DNA of 11,308 nucleotides from Myxococcota bacterium (GTDB lineage: Bacteria > Myxococcota_A > UBA9160 > PR03), in contig JASJBO010000236.1 in assembly GCA_030066475.1 (NCBI GenBank), positions 1 to 11,308 of the forward strand, given 5' to 3'. Position 1 is the stretch's first letter. Each line of letters opens with the position of its first letter. Position numbers and translations under genes: made by a program. The notes beneath the pieces are model-generated. The model did no database searches. It was not told where the DNA came from and saw nothing but the letters and a program-made list of their open reading frames with translations. Below are positions 7,032-11,308 of this stretch, piece by piece.

Positions 7032-7061
7032 ACGGTAGGGGTCGGTCCGAGCCAGTGTCAA
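7032..7061 (-). promoter_or_regulatory. Candidate plsC promoter
   Basis: A perfect -35 TTGACA (7056-7061, minus strand) is followed by 18 bases and TACCGT (7032-7037, 3 of 6 matches to TATAAT). The expected transcription start falls at about 7025, directly against the GTG of plsC at 7024. The perfect -35 is the strongest part of the evidence; the -10 is weak by E. coli standards. Confidence 0.45.
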
Positions 7062-7073
7062 TCGCCCGTGGAG

Positions 7074-7104
7074 CCGTGTTCACGTGACCCGTGTTCACGT
7101 GAAC
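7074..7104. promoter_or_regulatory. Tandem palindromic operator-like sites between plsC and ssb
   Basis: CCGTGTTCACGTGA occurs twice, at 7074-7087 and 7089-7102, with a 15-base period. The second copy extends to GTTCACGTGAAC (7093-7104), a perfect 12-base palindrome; the first copy (GTTCACGTGACC, 7078-7089) has one mismatched pair. The block lies 12 bases from the plsC -35 and 11 bases from the ssb -35, outside both promoters. Such placement fits a dimeric regulator acting on both genes, more naturally as activator. The motif is GTTC-N4-GAAC, the inverse arrangement of the Gram-positive LexA box (GAAC-N4-GTTC), and I do not recognise the cognate regulator. Confidence 0.5.
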
Positions 7105-7115
7105 GGCGATCGCGC

Positions 7116-7144
7116 TTGACGTGGGCGCGGGCCGGGTGAATCAT
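7116..7144 (+). promoter_or_regulatory. Candidate ssb promoter
   Basis: TTGACG (7116-7121, 5 of 6 matches) and AATCAT (7139-7144, 4 of 6) are separated by 17 bases. Transcription would begin near 7151, giving ssb a leader of about 36 bases that includes its GGAG ribosome-binding site at 7171-7174. Confidence 0.5.
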
Positions 7145-7186
7145 GGCCGCTCACCCCCAAGATCCTCGACGGAGACCCCTCGCACC

Positions 7187-7615
7187 ATGGCAGGCGTCAA
7201 CAAAGTCATCCTGATCGGGAACCTCGGGCGCGACCCCGAGCTCCGCTACACGAAGAACGGGCAGGCGGTTGCGAACTTCTCGCTCGCCACCTCGGAGCAG
7301 TGGAACAGCCGCGACGGGCAGCGCGAGGAGCGCACCGAGTGGCACCGGATCGTGGCCTGGGCCAAGACGGCCGAGCTGTGCGCGCAGTACCTCTCGAAGG
7401 GCCGCACGGTCTACATCGAGGGTCAGCTGCGCACGCGGGACTGGGAAGACAAGGAAGGCAACAAGCGCCAGACCACCGAGATCCACGCCCAGACCGTCCA
7501 GTTCCTGGGCGGCCCGCGCGGCGCGGGCGGCGCGGGCGGCGGCGGCGGCCAGGACAGCCCGGGCGGAGGCGGTGGCTCGGCCGCACCGGGCGGAGAGAGC
7601 GACATCCCGTTCTAG
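7187..7615 (+). CDS. ssb: Single-stranded DNA-binding protein
   Basis: SSB coats single-stranded DNA during replication, repair and recombination and recruits partners through its C-terminal tip. The 142 residues comprise an OB fold (about 1-108; [20 protein letters not shown] at the N-terminus, stacking aromatics W39, W53 and W86), a Gly-rich flexible linker (about 109-136) and the acidic tip ending in SDIPF, which matches the family's partner-binding DIPF. I chose the ATG at 7187: it begins the conserved OB fold and has GGAG at 7171-7174, 12 bases upstream. An earlier in-frame GTG at 7121 would add 22 unconserved residues and overlaps the predicted promoter. It is the only plus-strand gene here, divergent from plsC and convergent with the pilZ gene 39 bases beyond its stop. 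Confidence 0.96.
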   Translation: MAGVNKVILIGNLGRDPELRYTKNGQAVANFSLATSEQWNSRDGQREERTEWHRIVAWAKTAELCAQYLSKGRTVYIEGQLRTRDWEDKEGNKRQTTEIHAQTVQFLGGPRGAGGAGGGGGQDSPGGGGGSAAPGGESDIPF

Positions 7616-7621
7616 AGTGAG

Positions 7622-7637
7622 GCCCCTCTCGGGGGGC
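7622..7637. terminator. Possible shared hairpin between ssb and the pilZ gene
   Basis: GCCCC (7622-7626) can pair with GGGGC (7633-7637) across a six-base loop in the 39-base gap between the convergent stops. It could end transcription from both sides, but there is no T run on either strand, so it would be an atypical terminator. Confidence 0.3.
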
Positions 7638-7654
7638 GGCGCGGGCGAAGCTGC

Positions 7655-8041
7655 CTACTGTCGGCGGAGATTGCGGACGAGCTCGTCGATGCGGGTGCGG
7701 GCGTCGGGATCGAGATGCTCGAACTCCACACCCATGCCGGCGGGCTCGTCGCCCTGCGCCTGCTGGATCCAGGCCACCCGGCCGCGCGCCGTGACCGGCT
7801 CGTCGCTGCCGGGGAGCTGGAACTGGAGCGCGACGCGCGTATCCGGCCCGGGCGGATTGTCGGTCTCGATGAAGACGCCACCCTCGTTGATGTTGCGCGA
7901 GAACTCCGAGAAGAGCGCGTCCACGGTGGAGTAGCTGACGCGCACGACCAGCGGAGCGCGGGCCGCCCGCCGCCGCTCGATCTGGGTCCGGATCTCCGAG
8001 CCGTCCTCTCGGAGCACGACCTTCTCCGCTGCCTCTGCCAT
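7655..8041 (-). CDS. PilZ-domain protein, myxobacterial type
   Basis: PilZ domains bind cyclic di-GMP and act as effectors in motility, polysaccharide secretion or gene control. The 128-residue product is essentially a single PilZ domain. The N-terminal RxxxR (RRAAR, R24-R28) is present; the second motif, normally (D/N)xSxxG, reads NINEGG at 50-55, so Ser is replaced by Asn. The flanking RVSYSTVDALFSEFSRNI (34-51) and GGVFIET (54-60) resemble the PilZ subfamily first described as a paralogous domain in Myxococcus xanthus (TIGR02266). Whether it still binds cyclic di-GMP cannot be decided from sequence. The ATG at 8041 has GGGAGGT (8049-8055) seven bases upstream. The gene lies 62 bases downstream of radC, the last of the minus-strand group, and ends 39 bases from the ssb stop. 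Confidence 0.85.
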   Translation of the reverse strand: MAEAAEKVVLREDGSEIRTQIERRRAARAPLVVRVSYSTVDALFSEFSRNINEGGVFIETDNPPGPDTRVALQFQLPGSDEPVTARGRVAWIQQAQGDEPAGMGVEFEHLDPDARTRIDELVRNLRRQ

Positions 8042-8053
8042 GCCGATGACCTC

Positions 8054-8076
8054 CCGCCCTCCGGGGCGGCTCGCCC
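8054..8076 (-). promoter_or_regulatory. Mutually exclusive hairpins ahead of the pilZ gene
   Basis: On the minus strand CCGCCC (8064-8069) pairs perfectly with GGGCGG (8054-8059) across a CGGA tetraloop; the same bases 8064-8068 can instead pair with GGGCG at 8072-8076. The first hairpin's base overlaps the ribosome-binding site GGGAGGT (8049-8055), so the choice of fold could expose or hide it. It could equally be a weak terminator after radC or a chance effect of high GC. Confidence 0.3.
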
Positions 8077-8103
8077 TCCTATCGTCGGCCCGGCCGGATC
8101 CCC

Positions 8104-8832
8104 TTAGTCCGGCCCTCCCGGCGCCCCGGGGGCCGGGACCACACCCTGATCCCGCAGGCTCGCGTAGCCGCGCTCGGCCACCACGATGTGGTCGAGCACC
8201 GGGACCCCCAGCAGCTCGCCGGCCCGCACCAGACGCTCGGTGACCTCGCGGTCCTCGCGGCTGGGCGTCGGATCGCCACTCGGATGGTTGTGCACCAGCA
8301 CGACCGCGGCCGCTGCCTCCTGGAGCGCCGGGCGGAACACCTCGCGGGGATGCACCAGGCTGGCGGTGAGGGTCCCCTGCGAGATGACGACCTCGCGCAC
8401 CAGGCGGTGGCGGCCGTCCAGCAGCAGCACCAGGAAGCGCTCGTGGCGCGCGTCGCGCAGGCGGGGGTGCAGGTGGCGGAACACGTCGCCCGGCCCGCGC
8501 ACCGGGTCGCCGGCGCGCAGCCGGCGCGCGGCGAGCCGTCGCCCGAGCTCGAGCGCGGCCACCAGGGTGGCACTCTTTGCGGGCCCCATGCCGGGCGGCC
8601 GCGCCAAGACACTCGCACTGGCGGCCGCGAGTCCGTGGAGACCCTGGTGCTGCGCCAGCAACGTCAGCGACAGCCCGAGCGCGTCGCGCCCCGCGCCACC
8701 GGTGCGCAGGAGCAGCGCCAGCAGCTCGGCATCGGCCAACGCCTCGGGCCCGAGCGCCTCGAGTCGCTCGCGCGGCCCGTCGCCCGCCACCAGCGCGAGG
8801 CCGGCTCCCGGTGCGGAAGAGGAAGCACTCAA
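8104..8832 (-). CDS. radC: RadC/YicR-family JAB-domain protein
   Basis: RadC proteins combine a helix-hairpin-helix-like N-terminal part with a JAB/MPN+ metal-binding domain; despite the name a DNA-repair role is not established. The 242 residues show GMGPAKSATLVAALELGRR at 81-99 (HhH-type) and the metal motif HNHPSGDPTPSRED at 181-194, giving His181, His183, Ser191 and Asp194, with Glu147 a likely further catalytic residue; the JAB site is therefore intact. Length is typical (about 220-240). The start is TTG at 8832, supported by GGAG (8839-8842) six bases upstream; no ATG precedes the conserved region in frame. It lies 33 bases after the exported protein and 62 bases before the pilZ gene, all on one strand. 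RadC genes also travel on mobile elements, but nothing here suggests that. Confidence 0.92.
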   Translation of the reverse strand: MSASSSAPGAGLALVAGDGPRERLEALGPEALADAELLALLLRTGGAGRDALGLSLTLLAQHQGLHGLAAASASVLARPPGMGPAKSATLVAALELGRRLAARRLRAGDPVRGPGDVFRHLHPRLRDARHERFLVLLLDGRHRLVREVVISQGTLTASLVHPREVFRPALQEAAAAVVLVHNHPSGDPTPSREDREVTERLVRAGELLGVPVLDHIVVAERGYASLRDQGVVPAPGAPGGPD

Positions 8833-8865
8833 GGAAGGCTCCGCGGGACCGGGAGCCCTACGAGT

Positions 8866-10089
8866 CTAGCGGCTCGCCTTCGTGCCGCGGCAGCGGCGCT
8901 CGGCACTCTCCGCCCGGCTGAGCGCCGACGCGAAGCGGTCGATGGCGAACTCGGGCGCGAGCAGGCTGCGCAGCGCCTCCTGCCGGTACTCCCGGGGCTC
9001 GAGCAGCTGCACCCAGCGACGCAGCAGCGCGAGGTAGCCGCGCGCCTGCCAGGCCTCGCTGGCCGCGGCGGCCAGCTCGAGCGGGATGCCGGGCCGGAAC
9101 TCGCGGTCTTCGCCGACCCGGATCACCCCACCCGGCGACACCTCTCCGAGCCGCCGCAGCGCGGTGCGCAGATAGGGGTCGGTGAACTCGCCGCGCGGCC
9201 GCAGCGCGCGCGCGAGCTGCTCGCGGTCGAGCTCGCCGCGCAGCGCGTCGTCGAACGCGGCGTTGCAGCCGGTCACGTCGGCGCCCACGATCTTCTGGAG
9301 CGTGTCCCGGGCGCGCTCGACCGCGGTCGCGGCGCCCTCGCCGGCCGGAATCATGTCGACCGCGAAGGTGTGCAGATCGCGCACCGGATCGTGTCGCTGG
9401 CGCGAGCGCAGCTCGAGCTGGTCGGAGCGCACCTGCTCCGCGAGGTCCACCTTCACGAGCAGGTCCTCGCCGATCTGCTGGCCCTCGATCAGGTCGACCA
9501 GGGGGCTGCGGATCTCGCCGAGCACCTCGTTCACGCCCGGCTTTCGGGCCGTCTGGGCCAGGATCACGGTGAACGAGCTCTTGCCGTCCTGGACGCGGAC
9601 CGTGGGCTGCTCCTTGGTCAGCAGCGCCAGGCCGGCGCGCCCGGCGAAGTACGTATGGGACGCGCCCACCAGCAGGTTGGGCAGCGGCTCCATGTCGATG
9701 ACGATGTGCTCCTGCTTCCCGCGCACCGGGATCGTCATCGTCTGGAGCTTGTGGCCCTCGAGGAAGGCGCGGATCGTCACCGAGTCGCGTTTCCCCGCCT
9801 CGATGCGCTTGGGCAGCAGCACCGTGACGGGCGCGAAGGCCTGCTCGTAGCGCTTCTGGAAGCTGGCGCGCACGTAGAACAGGTCGAGCGAGGCGCCGGT
9901 GGGAACGGACTCGATCTCGAGCTTGCGCTCGCCGAAGTTGTGGCCCGGGCGGACCCAGGCGAAGAGCTGGGCGGGGCTCCAGCTCGCGCGCTCGTCGGGC
10001 TTGAGCTCGATCGTCTCGCCGGCCACCGCCGCGGGCGCGAGGAAGGCGATCGCGAGCCCCAGGGCGGTCCAGATCTGGTTGCGCTTCAC
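8866..10089 (-). CDS. Exported protein of unknown function with a PEGA-like segment
   Basis: I do not recognise this 407-residue protein. A classical signal peptide is clear: KR at 2-3, hydrophobic core at about 7-21, probable cleavage after AVA (21-23). Residues about 56-136 look like a PEGA domain: ESVPTGASLDL at 60-70 resembles the usual SxPxGAxV strand, and TIRAFLEGHKLQTMTIPVRG at 105-124 resembles the later strands; where PEGA has a short xGxTP loop there is a longer aromatic/basic loop (FQKRYEQAFAPVTVLLP, 77-93). The middle (about 137-245) seems beta-rich, the end (about 250-407) helical. Cysteines 275 and 400 could form a disulfide. With no further membrane segment, it is probably periplasmic. 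The GTG start at 10089 has only a weak G-rich site upstream. It sits 42 bases after moaC and 33 before radC; neither neighbour explains it. Confidence 0.8.
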   Translation of the reverse strand: MKRNQIWTALGLAIAFLAPAAVAGETIELKPDERASWSPAQLFAWVRPGHNFGERKLEIESVPTGASLDLFYVRASFQKRYEQAFAPVTVLLPKRIEAGKRDSVTIRAFLEGHKLQTMTIPVRGKQEHIVIDMEPLPNLLVGASHTYFAGRAGLALLTKEQPTVRVQDGKSSFTVILAQTARKPGVNEVLGEIRSPLVDLIEGQQIGEDLLVKVDLAEQVRSDQLELRSRQRHDPVRDLHTFAVDMIPAGEGAATAVERARDTLQKIVGADVTGCNAAFDDALRGELDREQLARALRPRGEFTDPYLRTALRRLGEVSPGGVIRVGEDREFRPGIPLELAAAASEAWQARGYLALLRRWVQLLEPREYRQEALRSLLAPEFAIDRFASALSRAESAERRCRGTKASR

Positions 10090-10131
10090 GGTCTGAACCC
10101 CCGAATCCCGGCTCTCCCGGAGCGCAAGACT

Positions 10132-10620
10132 CTACGACTTCCCTTCGGTCCGCTGCCAGGTCCCGCTCTTGCCGCCGCTCTTGCTCTCGAGCCGCACCGC
10201 CTCGAGCGTCATCCCGCGGTCGACGGCCTTGCACATGTCGTAGACCGTGAGCCCGGCCGCAGCGACGGCCACCAGCGCCTCCATCTCGACGCCGGTGCGC
10301 GCCTGAGCCCGCACGCTCGCCTCGATCACGATGCGGGACGCCTCGGGCTCCGGCACCAGCTCGACCTCCACGACGTCGAGCGGGACCGGATGGGCCAGCG
10401 GGATCCAGTCCGCGGTGCGCTTGGCCGCCTGGACGCCCGCCAGCCGCGCGACGGCCAGCACGTCGCCCTTGGGATTGCGGCCCTCGGTCACCAGGGCCAG
10501 CGTCTCGGGCGCCATCTGGACCGCGCCGCGCGCCACGCATTCGCGGCGGGTCACGGGCTTCTCGCCGACGTCGACCATGCGCGCGCGCCCGCGTGCGTCG
10601 AGGTGGCTGAGCTTCGCCAT
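10132..10620 (-). CDS. moaC: Cyclic pyranopterin monophosphate synthase MoaC
   Basis: MoaC acts after MoaA in molybdenum cofactor synthesis, converting the MoaA product to cyclic pyranopterin monophosphate. The 162 residues match the family length, and the active-site residues fall at the same numbers as in E. coli MoaC: Lys51 ([12 protein letters not shown]), His77 (DWIPLAHP), Glu112 and Glu114 (GVEMEAL), Asp128 and Lys131 (YDMCK). The N-terminal [16 protein letters not shown] (17-32) is also typical. The ATG at 10620 has GAGG nine bases upstream, overlapping the stop of the preceding hydrolase gene, which ends 11 bases before; the two are probably translated together. No other cofactor gene (moaA, moaD, moaE, moeA) is in the window, so the pathway genes must be dispersed. 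Confidence 0.96.
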   Translation of the reverse strand: MAKLSHLDARGRARMVDVGEKPVTRRECVARGAVQMAPETLALVTEGRNPKGDVLAVARLAGVQAAKRTADWIPLAHPVPLDVVEVELVPEPEASRIVIEASVRAQARTGVEMEALVAVAAAGLTVYDMCKAVDRGMTLEAVRLESKSGGKSGTWQRTEGKS

Positions 10621-10631
10621 CGCCGCGCGCC

Positions 10632-11308
10632 TCAGGCCTCGCGTTCGCGGAGCCAGCTCAGCAGATCCTCGAACACCGCATCCTGCTCGGGCTCGTTGAA
10701 GATCTCGTGCCGCAGCGTCGGGTACAGGCGCAGCCGGTGCCCGGGCCCCTGGAGTCCCGCGTGGAAGCGCCGGCTGCCGGCGGCCGGGCAGTGCATGTCG
10801 CCCTCGCCGTGCATCAGCAGCATCGGCACCTGCACCCGTCCCGCGCCCTCCGCGGTGCGCGCGACAGCGGACAGCAGCTCGCTCGCGAGCGACACCGTCA
10901 TGCGTCGCTCCACGAGCGGGTCCTCGAGATAGGCGCGCACGACGTCGGGATCGCGCGACAGCCCGTTCGGGTCGAGCCCGGAGAGCATCGTCAGCCGCGG
11001 CGCGAGCCGGCGCAGCAGCCGCGCGGCGCGCTGACGGGTCCGGGTCACGTCCTCGCCGAGCTGGAGGGCGGGCGCCGAGACGGCGGCGCACAGCACGTCG
11101 GGCTTGCGCTCGCACAGCAGCGCGGTCACCACGAGGCCACCCATGCTGTGCCCCACCAGCTCGAGCGGCAGGTCCGGATGCTCCGCGCGCACGCGCTCGA
11201 GGATCCGCTCGAGATCGTCCAGGTACTCGTCGAAACGCCCCACGTGGCTGCGCCGCCCCTCGGAGCGGCCGTGGCCCCGGTGGTCGTAGGCGTGCACCGC
11301 TGAGTCGC
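10632..11308 (-). CDS. Alpha/beta hydrolase, monoacylglycerol lipase-like (5' end cut by right edge)
   Basis: The reading frame is open to the window edge, so the N-terminal part including the first strands and oxyanion region is missing; the visible 225 codons begin [15 protein letters not shown], a block characteristic of monoacylglycerol lipase/lysophospholipase-type hydrolases. Numbering from the GTG at 11297 (not the true start), the nucleophile elbow GHSMGG is at 49-54 with Ser51; HGEGDMHCP carries the likely catalytic Asp, and [10 protein letters not shown] carries the likely catalytic His in the position typical of this group. The probable substrates are monoglycerides or lysophospholipids, but substrate cannot be read from sequence. 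No signal peptide can be assessed. The stop lies 11 bases before moaC. Confidence 0.88.
   Translation of the reverse strand, partial: DSAVHAYDHRGHGRSEGRRSHVGRFDEYLDDLERILERVRAEHPDLPLELVGHSMGGLVVTALLCERKPDVLCAAVSAPALQLGEDVTRTRQRAARLLRRLAPRLTMLSGLDPNGLSRDPDVVRAYLEDPLVERRMTVSLASELLSAVARTAEGAGRVQVPMLLMHGEGDMHCPAAGSRRFHAGLQGPGHRLRLYPTLRHEIFNEPEQDAVFEDLLSWLREREA

Noticed and set aside
6162..7061. Minus-strand frame of 299 codons overlapping plsC
   Set aside because: It is an out-of-frame reading of plsC, rich in Arg and Pro, with no domain, while plsC has all four acyltransferase motifs.
7074..7104. LexA/SOS box for ssb
   Set aside because: The half-sites are GTTC-N4-GAAC, inverse to the Gram-positive box, and the GTTC spacing in the tandem copies (N11) does not fit the alphaproteobacterial GTTC-N7-GTTC.
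8188..10932. Open plus-strand frame of 914 codons opposite radC, the exported protein, moaC and the hydrolase
   Set aside because: It spans several real minus-strand genes and their gaps and has a biased composition with no domain; stop-free antisense frames are expected at this GC content.

Overview
The window is very GC-rich DNA with densely packed bacterial genes, almost all on the minus strand. The set combines LolA (outer-membrane lipoprotein trafficking, hence a diderm cell), a PilZ protein resembling the myxobacterial type, and parts of a Pup-proteasome locus (ARC/Mpa-type ATPase plus Dop). Pup-proteasomes are best known from Actinobacteria, but scattered diderm lineages carry them. 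My inference is an uncultured Deltaproteobacteria/Myxococcota-like organism; the sequence alone does not settle the phylum.

Layout, left to right. (1) 1-2134, minus: dop (5' part only, running off the left edge), preceded by the proteasomal AAA ATPase gene arc with its C-terminal proteasome-docking tail. Pup and the 20S subunits are not in the window; if the usual order holds they lie to the left. (2) 2135-2861: about 0.7 kb without a convincing gene, containing hairpins, short direct repeats and a plus-strand promoter-like element. (3) 2862-7024, minus: plsC, ftsK and lolA. ftsK and lolA overlap by ATGA. lolA carries a duplicated 31-bp repeat that encodes a linker after its signal peptide. 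(4) 7025-7186: a divergent control region with a good candidate promoter for each side and two tandem palindromic sites centred between them. (5) 7187-7615, plus: ssb, the only plus-strand gene. (6) 7655-11308, minus: an alpha/beta hydrolase (cut by the right edge), moaC, an exported protein of unknown function with a PEGA-like segment, radC and a pilZ gene, with gaps of 11 to 62 bases, so probably one transcription unit read leftward towards ssb.

Most genes are housekeeping: protein degradation (arc, dop), chromosome segregation at division (ftsK), lipoprotein export (lolA), phospholipid synthesis (plsC), DNA replication and repair (ssb, possibly radC) and molybdenum cofactor synthesis (moaC). 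I see no CRISPR array, transposase, tRNA or rRNA. The points most worth following are the diderm Pup-proteasome locus, the shared ssb/plsC operator, the repeat inside lolA, the unknown exported protein and the structured gap before arc.
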